Below, one piece after another: positions 35,024 through 45,113 of a stretch of 64,000 bases of DNA (its first letter is position 1; each line of letters opens with the position of its first letter). A program made the position numbers and the translations under genes. This DNA is from CBDHEY01 sp965262305 (GTDB lineage Bacteria; Pseudomonadota; Gammaproteobacteria; Pseudomonadales; Cellvibrionaceae), in contig CBDHEY010000002.1 in assembly GCA_965262305.1 (NCBI GenBank), positions 1,240,001 to 1,304,000 on the forward strand, read 5' to 3'. The notes below the pieces were generated by a model. That model did not search any database. It was given only the letters and a program-made list of their open reading frames with translations, and was not told where the DNA came from.

Positions 35024-35974
35024 ATGAGTGAAACAGCGTTTATTTTCCCTGGTCAAGGGTCGCAAAAAGTTGGAATGCTTAGCGATATCTCTGAGCAACA
35101 CACTTGTGTAAAAAGCACTTTTGAGGTTGCCTCCCAAGTTCTTGGCTACGATCTTTGGGATTTAATTCAGAATGGTCCTGAAGAGCGTTTGTCTATGACT
35201 GAGGTTACTCAGCCAGCATTGCTTTCTTCAAGTATTGCAATACTTCGGGTTTGTGAAGAAGCATCCTGTCACAAGCCAGCCTACGTTGCTGGTCATAGCC
35301 TCGGTGAGTGGTCAGCACTCGTATGTGCGGGGGTCTTAGCATTTGAAGACGCCATAAAGCTGGTCCGTGCCAGAGGGCAGTATATGCAGGAAGCGGTTCC
35401 TGTCGGTGTTGGATCAATGGCCGCCATAATTGGTTTAGAAGATGAAGCGGTTGAACAGGAATGCGAATCTGCCTCTGAAGCTATAGGTCAAGTTGTTTCA
35501 CCTGTTAATTATAACTCTCCTGGTCAATTAGTTATTGCTGGCGAAAAAGAAGCAGTTGAGCTTGCAATAGAAAAGCTTAAATCTGCTGGAGCGAAGAAAG
35601 CTATGCCTCTGCCAGTAAGTGCGCCATTTCATACTAGCTTGATGAAGCCCGCGGCTGATAGATTAGCAGCGGAAATTCACTCGACAGAATTTAATGCACC
35701 GGTCATTCCGGTTTTACATAATGTTACCGCCGATGTTGAAACAGATCCTAAAAATATTAAAAACATTATGATTGAGCAGGTATATTCGCCTGTTCGTTGG
35801 GTAGCTTGTATACAAAGTTTGGTGGATCGCGGTGTCACAAGAACATTTGAATGTGGACCTGGCAAGGTTTTATCGGGATTAAATAGAAGAATAAACAAAT
35901 CATTAGAAAGTCAAACTGCTGATAGTATTGAGTCGTTAACTAGTAGCATTAGTTTATTGAATGCACAGCGATAA
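35024..35974 (+). CDS. fabD: Malonyl-CoA-ACP transacylase
   Basis: 316 residues; transfers malonyl from CoA to acyl carrier protein for fatty acid elongation. The active-site serine is S92 in GHSLGEWSAL. Also FIFPGQGSQKVGM at the N-terminus, NYNSPGQLVIAG, and PVSAPFHTSLM with the catalytic His. A gap of 95 bases after plsX contains no recognised terminator, so the cluster is likely co-transcribed. ATG at 35024 fits the family. Confidence 0.97.
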   Translation: MSETAFIFPGQGSQKVGMLSDISEQHTCVKSTFEVASQVLGYDLWDLIQNGPEERLSMTEVTQPALLSSSIAILRVCEEASCHKPAYVAGHSLGEWSALVCAGVLAFEDAIKLVRARGQYMQEAVPVGVGSMAAIIGLEDEAVEQECESASEAIGQVVSPVNYNSPGQLVIAGEKEAVELAIEKLKSAGAKKAMPLPVSAPFHTSLMKPAADRLAAEIHSTEFNAPVIPVLHNVTADVETDPKNIKNIMIEQVYSPVRWVACIQSLVDRGVTRTFECGPGKVLSGLNRRINKSLESQTADSIESLTSSISLLNAQR

Positions 35975-35995
35975 AGAATAAATTGAGGGGTGAAT

Positions 35996-36739
35996 ATGTC
36001 TATAGAAGGTAAGGTTGCACTAGTTACAGGTGCAAGTCGTGGTATTGGGGCCGCTATCGCTAAATCTTTGGCGGAACAAGGTGCGATCGTTGTTGGTACA
36101 GCGACGTCAGAAAAGGGTGCAGAAGCTATTTCCTCCCGGTTGAAGGAAATAGATGGTCAAAACGATGGAATGATGCTAGACGTGACCGACCCTGATTCCG
36201 TATCAAATTTATTAAAAAGCATTCAAGAACGTCACTCTGCGCCTTTAATACTCGTTAACAATGCGGGTATTACCAAAGACAATTTACTTATGCGTATGGG
36301 TGAAGATGAATGGTTTGATGTCATTAATACTAACCTAAATGCTATTTATCGATTGAGTAAAGGTGTTTTAAGAGGGATGATGAAAGCTCGTTGGGGACGA
36401 ATTGTTAATATTTCTTCCGTTGTAGGGCAAATGGGAAATGCAGGGCAAACAAATTATTCAGCAACCAAAGCCGGGGTTATGGGGTTTGCTCGATCTCTAG
36501 CTAAAGAAATTGGTTCGAGAAACGTGACTGTTAATTCTGTCGCTCCGGGATTTATCGCCACAGATATGACTGAGGTACTGCCGGAAGAACAAAAGAATCA
36601 AATGCTTGGCGCGATTCCTATGGCAAGATTGGGTCAACCGGAAGAGATAGCTGGCGTGGTTCAGTTCTTGTGTAGTGATGCGGCAAGTTACATAACGGGT
36701 GAAACTATCCACGTAAATGGCGGCATGTATATGTGCTAA
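35996..36739 (+). CDS. fabG: 3-oxoacyl-ACP reductase
   Basis: 247 residues, a short-chain dehydrogenase that reduces 3-ketoacyl-ACP with NADPH. Nucleotide loop [21 protein letters not shown], and catalytic Y154/K158 in [12 protein letters not shown]; the C-terminus [15 protein letters not shown] is the FabG ending. ATG at 35996 is placed six bases after GAGGGG; a GTG two codons upstream overlaps that site and is rejected. It lies 21 bases after fabD. Confidence 0.96.
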   Translation: MSIEGKVALVTGASRGIGAAIAKSLAEQGAIVVGTATSEKGAEAISSRLKEIDGQNDGMMLDVTDPDSVSNLLKSIQERHSAPLILVNNAGITKDNLLMRMGEDEWFDVINTNLNAIYRLSKGVLRGMMKARWGRIVNISSVVGQMGNAGQTNYSATKAGVMGFARSLAKEIGSRNVTVNSVAPGFIATDMTEVLPEEQKNQMLGAIPMARLGQPEEIAGVVQFLCSDAASYITGETIHVNGGMYMC

Positions 36740-36794
36740 CCATATGAAAATAAAAGATATTTTTATTAATTGGTAAATATTTTTATTTCTGACG

Positions 36795-36823
36795 TTACAA
36801 CTGAAAGAGTTTCGATGTAAAAT
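36795..36823 (+). promoter_or_regulatory. Possible promoter for acpP
   Basis: TTACAA (36795-36800) and TAAAAT (36818-36823) are 17 bases apart, about 90 bases upstream of acpP. The -35 match is poor. An extra promoter here is expected because acpP is needed at high level, but the evidence is moderate at best. Confidence 0.3.
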
Positions 36824-36915
36824 GCGCGCACATGTGTATCGCCCCATGGCGAATTGCTTAATATAAGTGGGTAAAACAATAACAGTTTGGCCACTAAAGA
36901 ATAGTTTAGGAGTTT

Positions 36916-37161
36916 ATGACGATTATGAGTAGCATTGAAGAACGCGTAAAGAAAATTGTCGCGGAGCAACTAGGTGTCAAAGAAGAAGAAGTAAAAAACG
37001 AAGCATCTTTTGTTGAAGATTTGGGCGCTGACTCTTTAGATACTGTCGAGTTAGTAATGGCGCTAGAGGAAGAATTTGAAACTGAAATTCCCGACGAAGA
37101 AGCTGAAAAAATAACGACAGTTCAACTTGCTATCGATTACATTAACGAAAATTTAGCTTAA
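36916..37161 (+). CDS. acpP: Acyl carrier protein
   Basis: 81 residues, the small acidic carrier of fatty acid synthesis. The phosphopantetheine attachment site is S40 in [21 protein letters not shown] at 36916 is used: GGAG lies only three bases before it, while a second ATG three codons later (giving [10 protein letters not shown], the usual family start) is 12 bases from the same site, so either could be right. Flanked by a terminator at 37197. Confidence 0.96.
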   Translation: MTIMSSIEERVKKIVAEQLGVKEEEVKNEASFVEDLGADSLDTVELVMALEEEFETEIPDEEAEKITTVQLAIDYINENLA

Positions 37162-37196
37162 TTATAATCGTTAATCTATACGTCTAAATCTATAAT

Positions 37197-37238
37197 AAAA
37201 AGCCGTATCTATCTAGTGTAGTGCGGCTTTTGTTTTTT
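37197..37238 (+). terminator. Intrinsic terminator after acpP
   Basis: AAAAGCCG (37198-37205) pairs with CGGCTTTT (37224-37231), followed by a T-rich run to 37238. It separates acpP from fabF and could let acpP be expressed above fabF. Confidence 0.75.
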
Positions 37239-37327
37239 GTGTCACGCAATATATTCTTGCGAACAGTATGATACTGATAGCAATCGCAAATCGATGATTT
37301 AATCGAACTTTGTTTCAGGAGATGCAG

Positions 37328-38572
37328 GTGAACGAACGTAAACGGGTCGTAATAACAGGTGTGGGATTGGTCACATCTGTAGGCCATACAGTTGAAGAAA
37401 CATGGAAGAATATTCTAGAAGGGGTAAGCGGAGTCAAGAAAATTACTCACTTCGACGCCTCCAATTTTTCGACGCAGATAAGCGCATCTGTCCGCGAATT
37501 TGATTTATCTCCTTATATTGGACCAAAAGAAGCTCGCAAGATGGATCCATTTATCCAATATGGAATGGCTGCGGGTATTCAAGCAGTAGAAGACTCTGGA
37601 ATTACCGTAACTGAAGAAAATGCGCACAGAATTGGATGTATTATCGGTTCTGGAATTGGTGGACTTGGATGGATTGAAGACACCGCATTTACAATTAAAG
37701 AAAAAGGTCCACGCAGAGTATCTCCATTTTTTGTGCCAGGAGCGATCATAAATATGATCGCCGGTAATCTATCAATAAAATATGGTTTTAAGGGAATAAA
37801 CCTCGCCTGCACGACGGCTTGTGCCACAGGTACTCACTGTGTTGGTTTAGCCGCTAGAGAAATTGCCTACGGACATGCTGATGCCGTTATAGCAGGAGGC
37901 GCGGAGATGGCAACAACTGACGTGGGAATTGGCGGTTTTGGGGCTGCTCGAGCGCTCTCTAAACGCAATGACGAGCCTGAAAAAGCCAGCCGGCCGTGGG
38001 ATAAAGATCGCGATGGTTTTGTCCTTGGCGATGGCTCTGGCATGCTTATGTTGGAATCACTTGACTATGCTCTTGAGCGTGGTGCAAAAATTTATGCAGA
38101 GCTTGTTGGGTTTGGTACAAGTGGTGACGCTTATCACATTACTTCTCCCTCGGGTGATGGCGCTTCTCTTTCGATGGAAAATGCATTGAGGGATGCTGGA
38201 ATGGAAGCGCATGAAATCTCATATATTAACGCGCATGGTACATCAACTGGTGCCGGCGACATTGCTGAGTGTGAAGCAGTGAAAAACGTATTTGGATCAC
38301 ACGCAAACTCCCTCGCAATGAGCTCAACAAAATCTATGATAGGCCATCTCCTTGGCGCTGCTGGAGCTGTTGAAGCGGCATTTTCGGTGCTTTCTATTCG
38401 TGATCAAGTTGCGCCTCCTACTATTAATTTGGATAACCCAGATGAAGGATGTGATTTAAACTTTGTTCCTCATAAAGCTCTGCCTATGAACATTGATGCC
38501 GCTTTAAGCAACTCATTTGGTTTTGGTGGGACAAATGGAAGCCTCATTTTTCGAAAGTATTCTGGTGAATAA
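37328..38572 (+). CDS. fabF: 3-oxoacyl-ACP synthase II
   Basis: 414 residues, the condensing enzyme (KASII) that elongates acyl-ACP with malonyl-ACP. The triad is C161 in [13 protein letters not shown]303 in [11 protein letters not shown] and H340 in [12 protein letters not shown]. The C-terminal [14 protein letters not shown] is typical. The frame opens earlier (TTG at 37310, ATG at 37322), but CAGGAG ends at 37321, right against that ATG, so the GTG at 37328, six bases after it, is the believable start and matches the family ([11 protein letters not shown]). Confidence 0.95.
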   Translation: MNERKRVVITGVGLVTSVGHTVEETWKNILEGVSGVKKITHFDASNFSTQISASVREFDLSPYIGPKEARKMDPFIQYGMAAGIQAVEDSGITVTEENAHRIGCIIGSGIGGLGWIEDTAFTIKEKGPRRVSPFFVPGAIINMIAGNLSIKYGFKGINLACTTACATGTHCVGLAAREIAYGHADAVIAGGAEMATTDVGIGGFGAARALSKRNDEPEKASRPWDKDRDGFVLGDGSGMLMLESLDYALERGAKIYAELVGFGTSGDAYHITSPSGDGASLSMENALRDAGMEAHEISYINAHGTSTGAGDIAECEAVKNVFGSHANSLAMSSTKSMIGHLLGAAGAVEAAFSVLSIRDQVAPPTINLDNPDEGCDLNFVPHKALPMNIDAALSNSFGFGGTNGSLIFRKYSGE

Positions 38573-38615
38573 CTGATCTTGAATCTTTTGGTTAGATAAT
38601 ATTTAGTCTTGGCAT

Positions 38616-39497
38616 ATGCAAAGCAAATCAATAATCTTTTTAAATGGCAATGAGGTTATGGATAACGCTTTGTGCACTGACAGAGGTTTCTCTTATGGAG
38701 AAGGCTTTTTCGAAACCATGCTTTGGCAAAATCAAAAATTTTCTTTGCTTGAATTTCATAAAGAACGATTAATGAACGCATGTCAAAAATTCAATTTTGA
38801 ATTGAGCGAAAACAATTTGATTCACAGTCTGGAGCTTGCAAAAAAACATTGTTTTGCAAAAGGTAAAAAGTTCTGCGCAAGAGTAAAGTTGACAGTTACT
38901 TTACCTGAAAATAATTTTGGTTCTTACCCTGAAACGACTTTTTTTGATCAGGCAAAACAAAAAGAACCAAATATCTATACACGGATATCTCCTTATGAAT
39001 CCGCAAATGATTTAGATGTTCAGCTTGTATTAGCGCCTAAATCAATCGAAGAATCATCTGCATTAGTTGGTTTAAAGCACCTTAGTCGGTTTAACTATAT
39101 TGCAGCGTTGGCAGATTTGAAGCTTAAAAAACATCAACAGGCTTTTTTCTTAGATTCAGAAGGTTATCTTGTTGATGCAATGCACCATAATTTATTTTTT
39201 ATTAAAAATGAAAAATTATATACACCCAAGTTAAAAAGCGCGGGAGTAGAAGGTGTTTATAAGCGATTTTTGATTGAAAAGTGTGTTGGCGAGGCCGGTA
39301 TAGAGTTATTGGAAATTCCGTTGAAGTTAGACGATCTATTTTCTATGCAGGAAGCGTTTATTACGAATGCGTTGTCAGGCATCTCTTCGGTAAGTCAAAT
39401 TGTTGATAACCATTTCCATAAAATCAATATCCAGTTTACAGAATGTTCTACAACTAAGGCGTTAAAGTCCTTAGCCGAAAGCTATTTATCAAAATGA
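38616..39497 (+). CDS. pabC: Aminodeoxychorismate lyase
   Basis: 293 residues, a fold-type IV PLP enzyme that releases pyruvate from 4-amino-4-deoxychorismate to give p-aminobenzoate for folate. Visible are CTDRGFSYGEGFFETM, the PLP-Lys segment LKHLSRFNYI, DSEGYLVDAMHHNLFFI and ITNALSGISSV. Its stop overlaps the mltG start by four bases (ATGA), as in E. coli and Pseudomonas, where pabC follows fabF. A longer AT-rich spacing of about 43 bases separates it from fabF. Confidence 0.9.
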   Translation: MQSKSIIFLNGNEVMDNALCTDRGFSYGEGFFETMLWQNQKFSLLEFHKERLMNACQKFNFELSENNLIHSLELAKKHCFAKGKKFCARVKLTVTLPENNFGSYPETTFFDQAKQKEPNIYTRISPYESANDLDVQLVLAPKSIEESSALVGLKHLSRFNYIAALADLKLKKHQQAFFLDSEGYLVDAMHHNLFFIKNEKLYTPKLKSAGVEGVYKRFLIEKCVGEAGIELLEIPLKLDDLFSMQEAFITNALSGISSVSQIVDNHFHKINIQFTECSTTKALKSLAESYLSK

Positions 39498-40528
39498 AAA
39501 TAAGTCCCATTTTAATCATTTTTTCCTTTTCTATATGGCTCCTAAGCATGTTTTTTGCCGTGGCATATTATCTTTGGTCATGGCTGCATACTCCGATCGT
39601 ATTGCCGGAAAAAATTACTATATATGAGGTTAGAGCAGGTATGTCAGTCAATTCGATAGCTCGAGATTTTTCTGGCGAAGGTATAATTCGCTGGCCCGAG
39701 CTATGGACGCTTTATGCTCGTTTTGCGGATAAAACTCATATTCAAAAGGGTGAGTATCAATTTAATAAATGGGAGTCACCTAAATCGATACTTAAAAAAT
39801 TTAATTCTGGGGATGTTGTTCAACATAAGGTAACTCTCGTCGAAGGGATGACATTCCAAGATTATTTAAAGATATTAAATAGAGTAGATGCTGAAAAGTC
39901 GTCTATGGACTATGAAGAGTTATTGCAAAAATTTAAATCTTCTAGCAAAGAGTTCACTCATCCCGAGGGTTGGTTTTTTCCTGATACATACAGTTATACC
40001 AAAGGTGATACCGCACTAGACATTTTATTTAGGGCTTATGAAAAAATGCAAATCACTCTCCACGATCTTTGGGAGAATAGAGATGGTGGTCTGCCTTATA
40101 AGAATCCTTATGAAGCTCTAATTATGGCATCAATCATCGAAAAGGAAACAGGAGCAGCTCATGAGAGAAGCAAAATAGCTGGGGTTTTTGTGAGGCGACT
40201 TGAGAAAAATATGCGTCTACAAACAGATCCCACCGTAATTTACGGAATGGGAGATAGTTATAAAGGTAATATAACACGCAAAGATCTAAGAACGGCAACG
40301 CCATACAATACATATGTGATTCGGGGATTGCCTCCTACGCCTATTGCGATGCCAGGAAAAGAAGCTATTTTCGCTGCGTTACATCCAGAGTCGGGAGATG
40401 AACTTTATTTTGTGGCAAAAGGTGATGGGACACATAAATTTAGTGTGACATTAGAAGAACATGAAGTTGCAGTAAAAGAATATCAGTTGAAACGAAAGAA
40501 AGGTTATCGGTCTTCAATATCCAAATGA
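39494..40528 (+). CDS. mltG: Endolytic murein transglycosylase MltG
   Basis: 344 residues. An N-terminal membrane helix (IIFSFSIWLLSMFFAVAYYLW) anchors a periplasmic YceG domain. MltG cleaves nascent glycan strands and helps set their length. The catalytic Glu lies in ASIIEKETGAAHERSKIAGVFVNR-like EKETGAAHERSKIAGVF; others are LQTDPTVIYGMG and YNTYVIRGLPPTPIAMPG. Overlaps pabC and tmk by four bases at each end, indicating one translationally coupled operon. Confidence 0.95.
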   Translation: MKISPILIIFSFSIWLLSMFFAVAYYLWSWLHTPIVLPEKITIYEVRAGMSVNSIARDFSGEGIIRWPELWTLYARFADKTHIQKGEYQFNKWESPKSILKKFNSGDVVQHKVTLVEGMTFQDYLKILNRVDAEKSSMDYEELLQKFKSSSKEFTHPEGWFFPDTYSYTKGDTALDILFRAYEKMQITLHDLWENRDGGLPYKNPYEALIMASIIEKETGAAHERSKIAGVFVRRLEKNMRLQTDPTVIYGMGDSYKGNITRKDLRTATPYNTYVIRGLPPTPIAMPGKEAIFAALHPESGDELYFVAKGDGTHKFSVTLEEHEVAVKEYQLKRKKGYRSSISK

Positions 40529-41175
40529 GTATGGTTATGCGTGGCAAATTTATTACTATAGAAGGAACTGAAGGTGTTGGCAAATCAACAAATATAGAAT
40601 TTATTACACAGAACTTAAAGCAATCTGGAATTGACTTTATAAGAACACGCGAACCTGGTGGGACTCAGCTAGCTGAAGAGTTACGAGATATCCTACTTGC
40701 AAACCGGGACGAGAAATTTAATTCGACAGCAGAACTATTAATTATATTTGCAGCTAGGGCCCAGCATTTGAATCAAGTTATTCTTCCCGCTTTGGCTGAG
40801 GGAAAGTGGGTGGTCTGTGACAGATTTACGGACGCTACTTATGCATATCAAGGTTATGGCCGAGGTTTATCTCTTGATGAAATTAAATACCTTGAACAAC
40901 ATGTTCAAGGGACTCTGCGGCCAGATCAGGTGTTTTTATTAGATATTGATGTGGAAGTTGGTTTAGAAAGAGCTGCTAAGCGTGGTGCGTTGGATCGATT
41001 TGAGAAGGAAAAATTAGAATTTTTCGAGCGAGTTAGAGCCGGTTACAAAAAAAGAGCGGCTGAAAACCCGATGGGATATAGCATCATTGATGCTAATTTA
41101 CCAATTGATATTGTGCAGCAAGAGATATTGCTATGCTTGAAAAAACTCATTTCTACAGAAGAATGCGCCGACTAA
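40525..41175 (+). CDS. tmk: Thymidylate kinase
   Basis: 216 residues; phosphorylates dTMP to dTDP. P-loop IEGTEGVGKST, the DR motif TREPGGTQLAEELR, VVCDRFTDATYAYQGYGRG and the lid region AAKRGALDRFE. The start ATG overlaps the mltG stop (ATGA); two further ATGs within the first five codons are possible alternatives. Its last four bases overlap the opposing pseudouridine synthase gene. Confidence 0.95.
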   Translation: MSMVMRGKFITIEGTEGVGKSTNIEFITQNLKQSGIDFIRTREPGGTQLAEELRDILLANRDEKFNSTAELLIIFAARAQHLNQVILPALAEGKWVVCDRFTDATYAYQGYGRGLSLDEIKYLEQHVQGTLRPDQVFLLDIDVEVGLERAAKRGALDRFEKEKLEFFERVRAGYKKRAAENPMGYSIIDANLPIDIVQQEILLCLKKLISTEECAD

Positions 41176-41789
41176 ATAAAGTCTGCGTTTCGCTTAATTG
41201 AGATTAAGTGATTTGTCATTGGGTGACGAAAGTTAAGTTGTGTGGCATGGAGCAATAGGCGATTAGCAAGCAAATTTGAACCGTCAATATTATAAAATTG
41301 ATCGCCGAGTATAGGGTGGCCAATTTGTAGCATATGGACACGAAGTTGATGAGTGCGCCCGGTAAAAGGAAATAGCTTAACAATCGATGAGTTTTTTTCG
41401 ACGGAAATTCGCTCGAAAAAAGTGTGAGCATGTTTTCCATTGATCCAATCTATTTTTTGTTTCGGACGGTTGGCCCAGTCACAAATAAGTGGTGATTGAA
41501 TTTCGCCAAATTTATTGGTTAATTGCTGATAGACTTTCGCATAATAGGTTTTTTGAATTTGCCTTTTCTCAAAAATATGGCTCATATTTTTCTGAGCTTC
41601 ATAGTTCAAGGCAAAAATAACAAGTCCAGAAGTACCCATATCGAGTCGATGAACGGTGCGGGCATTTGGATTATATTGTTTGACCTGGTCAAATAAATTG
41701 TCAGGTGAACTCAACCCGGGAACACAGAGTAGACCAGAAGGTTTATTTATAACGATGATATTTTTATCTTCAAAGACAATATCGACCAT
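41172..41789 (-). CDS. RluA family pseudouridine synthase
   Basis: 205 residues. Catalytic motif VHRLDMGTSGLVIFAL with the nucleophile Asp; also VFEDKNIIVINKPSGLLCVPG and FTGRTHQLRVHMLQIGHPILGD. The short length without an S4 domain resembles RluA, which modifies 23S rRNA U746 and some tRNA U32; TruC is also possible. It is antisense within the tmk-holB neighbourhood, where these two genes are normally adjacent, and overlaps tmk by four bases at its 3' end. Confidence 0.88.
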   Translation of the reverse strand: MVDIVFEDKNIIVINKPSGLLCVPGLSSPDNLFDQVKQYNPNARTVHRLDMGTSGLVIFALNYEAQKNMSHIFEKRQIQKTYYAKVYQQLTNKFGEIQSPLICDWANRPKQKIDWINGKHAHTFFERISVEKNSSIVKLFPFTGRTHQLRVHMLQIGHPILGDQFYNIDGSNLLANRLLLHATQLNFRHPMTNHLISIKRNADFI

Positions 41790-41861
41790 TAGCTTGTTTG
41801 CCAGATTGAGTCTTAAATTAGGCCCCTATTTTACCCTCTTATTGATTACAATAGGTGGATT

Positions 41862-42875
41862 ATGACGTTAACACTTCCTATGCCCCCTTATAATTGGCAA
41901 AAAGCTAATTGGCAGCGCTTTATTAGTGAAGTTCAGGATGAGAGAGTTTCTCATGCTTATTTGCTAATTGGTGAATCGGGCACTGGTATTGAGAAGTTTG
42001 CATCCGCGATGGCCCATTATCTTCTGTGTCACGCCACGCTTAACGATGTAGTATGTAACAAGTGTCGTAGTTGTGAATTAATTAAATCGCAATCTCATGG
42101 TGATTTTTTAAGCATAGAGCCCGAGGAAAAATCAACACAAATAAAAGTAGACCAGATACGTTCTGTTTCAGATTTTGTGGCGAAAACATCGTTGTTAGGA
42201 AAAAGAAAAATAGTATTGTTACAGCCTGCTGATTTGATGAACCTAAATGCGGCCAATGCGTTATTGAAAAACTTGGAAGAACCTCCTGGAGAGACAGTAT
42301 TTATTCTCGTTTCCAGTGAACCTCATAAACTTTTGCCGACAATTAAAAGTCGATGTCGCATCATAGAATTACCTCTACCATCAAAGGAAGAGTCGACCTT
42401 ATTTTTAAAAGAATCTGGTATCGACGAGACTGAAGAACTGCTGGAACAGGTAGGTGGTGCACCTTTGATAGCAAAAGAGTGGTTTCACAATGGCACAGTG
42501 GAGGAGAGGAAGAAAATTGTAACTGGTCTTGTTGATCTTTCGTGTGATGCGACAAAACCCATTATTTTAGCTAAGAAGTGGAGTAAGCTAGAACCCGATC
42601 TGATTTTACATGTTTTGCTTAACATGGTAGAGGTCCTGATATACCATTTTGTTGCAAATAAAACATGTATGCCATTTTATGAGCCAGTGCTTCGTAAGTT
42701 GTCTAGTAATAGTGTCATTAAGTTATTTGTTTTTCGGGACAAACTTTGCGAAAAACGTTCTCTTCTATCTGGACCCTTTAATTTGAACACAAATCTAGTT
42801 CTAGAAGAACTTTTATTGGATTGGTATATGCTGCTCGAAAGCAATCGTAAAAGTGAGCTTGGTATCAAGCTGTAA
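41862..42875 (+). CDS. holB: DNA polymerase III subunit delta'
   Basis: 337 residues, the clamp-loader delta' subunit. The N-terminal AAA+ domain has a degenerate P-loop LLIGESGTGIEKFA, a zinc-binding region CNKCRSCELI, LLQPADLMNLNAANALLKNLEEPP and the sensor SRCRIIELP. The C-terminal domain is helical and less conserved. It follows the tmk region as in the usual tmk-holB-pilZ-tatD order; here pilZ and tatD lie 12 kb further on. Confidence 0.93.
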   Translation: MTLTLPMPPYNWQKANWQRFISEVQDERVSHAYLLIGESGTGIEKFASAMAHYLLCHATLNDVVCNKCRSCELIKSQSHGDFLSIEPEEKSTQIKVDQIRSVSDFVAKTSLLGKRKIVLLQPADLMNLNAANALLKNLEEPPGETVFILVSSEPHKLLPTIKSRCRIIELPLPSKEESTLFLKESGIDETEELLEQVGGAPLIAKEWFHNGTVEERKKIVTGLVDLSCDATKPIILAKKWSKLEPDLILHVLLNMVEVLIYHFVANKTCMPFYEPVLRKLSSNSVIKLFVFRDKLCEKRSLLSGPFNLNTNLVLEELLLDWYMLLESNRKSELGIKL

Positions 42876-43077
42876 TAATGATTTTTTAATAATTTTAACA
42901 CTAAACAAGGCTATTATTGTTAGGCTTGAGAACGAATCTTGCTGGTAAATACGGATGTCGGTTATCGCTTCTTCTCTGTAGAGATAATGAAGGTCTCAGA
43001 CGACCGAATTTTAGCGCAGCTAGCGGTATGTATGGTCATATTTTGTTATATAAATTTATTCCTGCTGGAGAATTAAA

Positions 43078-44064
43078 TTGAATTTAGGGGCTGTAGTTAT
43101 AGGCCGGAATGAAGGTGAACGATTGGTTCGTTGTCTTCATTCTATTAAACACTTGCCAGTTGTTTACGTAGATTCTGGCTCCACTGACGACAGTATTGCA
43201 AATGCAAAGGCGCTAGGCGTAACTTGTGTTGAACTCGATATGTCGATTCCTTTTACAGCTGCTAGAGCTAGAAACGAAGGTTTTACGTCGCTTGTTGATA
43301 ATTATCCTGAAATTGAACTGGTGCAGTTTGTTGATGGGGATTGTGAAGTGATAGATTCTTGGTTACAAGAAGCCCCAAAAGCATTTGTTGATAATCCAGA
43401 AATAGGTGTTGTGTGTGGAGTACGAAAGGAAAAGTACCCCAAAGCGAGCATTTATAATCAAATTTGCGATATTGAGTGGAATACGCCAGTAGGTGAAGCT
43501 TCTGCATGTGGTGGTGATGCCATTTACCGTGTTTCTGTATTTAAAGAAGTAAATGGATTTGACCCGAGCTTTATTGCTGGAGAGGAGCCTGAACTATGTT
43601 TTCGTATTCGGGAACATGGTTACAAGATTATGCGGCTGGATTTAGATATGACATTGCACGATGCAGATATGCATAGATTTTCTCAATGGTGGAAACGAGC
43701 CAAACGCGGAGGCTATGCATTTACTCTAAATGCGATAAAGCATGGCGATAAAAATGAAGAAAAATATAAAAAGGCTGAACTAAAAAGTATCCTCGCTTGG
43801 ACACTTCTATATAGCATGTTTGTTCTTATATCTTTAATTATGCTTTCTATTGTTCCTATTTTGCTATTGATTGTGCTTCTTTTATTACAGTCTTTAAGGA
43901 TGACCTTAAGTTCTGAAAAGCAAAGACACCAAGTTTCATTCGGAACTTATTATGCATATTCATTTTTTACTATGATCGGAAAGCTTCCAGAAGCCCTCGG
44001 CTTTTTAAAATGTATTTATGAAAAGAGAATTGGAAAGCAAGCAAAACTTATCGAATATAAATAG
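43078..44064 (+). CDS. Family 2 glycosyltransferase, membrane associated
   Basis: 328 residues. GT-A fold with VVIGRNEGERLVRCL at the N-terminus, DSGSTDDS, the metal-binding DGD of QFVDGDCEV (about residue 88), CGGDAIYRVSVFKEVNGFDPSFIAGEEPELCFRI and the C-terminal basic QWWKRAKRGGYAF. Two hydrophobic segments near residues 240-280 place it at the membrane. The donor is a nucleotide sugar and the acceptor unknown. The TTG at 43078 is supported by GGAG seven to eight bases upstream. It begins the six-gene glycan operon in the holB-pilZ island. Confidence 0.88.
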   Translation: MNLGAVVIGRNEGERLVRCLHSIKHLPVVYVDSGSTDDSIANAKALGVTCVELDMSIPFTAARARNEGFTSLVDNYPEIELVQFVDGDCEVIDSWLQEAPKAFVDNPEIGVVCGVRKEKYPKASIYNQICDIEWNTPVGEASACGGDAIYRVSVFKEVNGFDPSFIAGEEPELCFRIREHGYKIMRLDLDMTLHDADMHRFSQWWKRAKRGGYAFTLNAIKHGDKNEEKYKKAELKSILAWTLLYSMFVLISLIMLSIVPILLLIVLLLLQSLRMTLSSEKQRHQVSFGTYYAYSFFTMIGKLPEALGFLKCIYEKRIGKQAKLIEYK

Positions 44065-44128
44065 AAGGCATTCGGTCAAATTTAACCATTGGTATGCAAC
44101 TAATTATTGAAAAATTAGGATTACTATA

Positions 44129-45082
44129 ATGAATATAGCAATTACGGGTGCATCTGGATTTATTGGTCAGCAAGTTGTTGATGAAGCATTATCTCAAAAT
44201 ATGAAGCTCACTCTATTGACTAGAAAAGGTAGTCGGGTTTTATGGGATGAAGAAGATAATATAGATACAAAAATTTGTGATTTTTCGGATCTTCAATCGC
44301 TAGCATCGGCGCTGGAAAATATAGATGTAGTTTTACATCTTGCTGCTGATATGCATTCGAATAATCAATATCAAAATACCATGGCAATGACGGATAACCT
44401 TTTATCCGCTATGGATCAATCTGACGTTAAAAAAATTATTTTGGTTAGTAGCATCTCCGTTTTAGATTACATCTCGAATCTTCCTAAATCCAATGTAATT
44501 GAATCATGGACTTATTGTGAAAACGATGTTGATTTAGGTAATTATGCACGAATGAAACGTGATCAAGAAAAGAAGGTGTTATCTTGGAGATCTGAAGAAA
44601 AATTAGTTTCTATTGTTCGCCCTGGTTTAGTTTATGATCAAAATAATTTATCTGACGCCCACGCTGGGTTTTTTAAATCTGGTCTAGGATTGGGGGTTAC
44701 TCATTCAGGAAAAGTACCTTTAGTTAAGGTTTCGAGCGTTGCAAAAGCATTGGTTTTAATCTCAAAAAAAATAAGCAATGGTAATGATGTGTCGAATTTA
44801 AACAGTGTATTTCACCTCGTAGATGATAGTTTATCAACACAAAAAGAATATAAAAATATGTTGCGATCAATAGGGGGTATTAAGTTTGAGTTACCAATAA
44901 AGTGGCAGATTTTTGGCCTGTTTTCTCAGTTTATTAGGATGGCTTTGAGTGCCGTCGGCATGGGTAGCAAAATTCCTGATACGTTCAAAAAAAATAGTGT
45001 AGCTGCGCGTCTTAAACCATTTGATTTTAGCAATCAAAAATCAAAAGAAATGCTGGGTTGGGTCCCAGAAAAAGTCATCTAA
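44129..45082 (+). CDS. NAD-dependent epimerase/dehydratase family protein
   Basis: 317 residues, extended SDR fold. The N-terminal dinucleotide loop is ITGASGFIGQQVVDEA; LHLAADMHSNNQ and the region GNYARMKRDQEKKVLSW hold the catalytic Tyr-x3-Lys (YARMK). The specific sugar reaction (epimerase, reductase or dehydratase) cannot be read from the sequence. It follows the GT2 gene by 64 bases and precedes the GT4 gene by 31, so it likely supplies or modifies an activated sugar for them (inference). Confidence 0.85.
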   Translation: MNIAITGASGFIGQQVVDEALSQNMKLTLLTRKGSRVLWDEEDNIDTKICDFSDLQSLASALENIDVVLHLAADMHSNNQYQNTMAMTDNLLSAMDQSDVKKIILVSSISVLDYISNLPKSNVIESWTYCENDVDLGNYARMKRDQEKKVLSWRSEEKLVSIVRPGLVYDQNNLSDAHAGFFKSGLGLGVTHSGKVPLVKVSSVAKALVLISKKISNGNDVSNLNSVFHLVDDSLSTQKEYKNMLRSIGGIKFELPIKWQIFGLFSQFIRMALSAVGMGSKIPDTFKKNSVAARLKPFDFSNQKSKEMLGWVPEKVI

Positions 45083-45113
45083 ATTTTAATTGAATATATA
45101 GGGTTAACAAACT

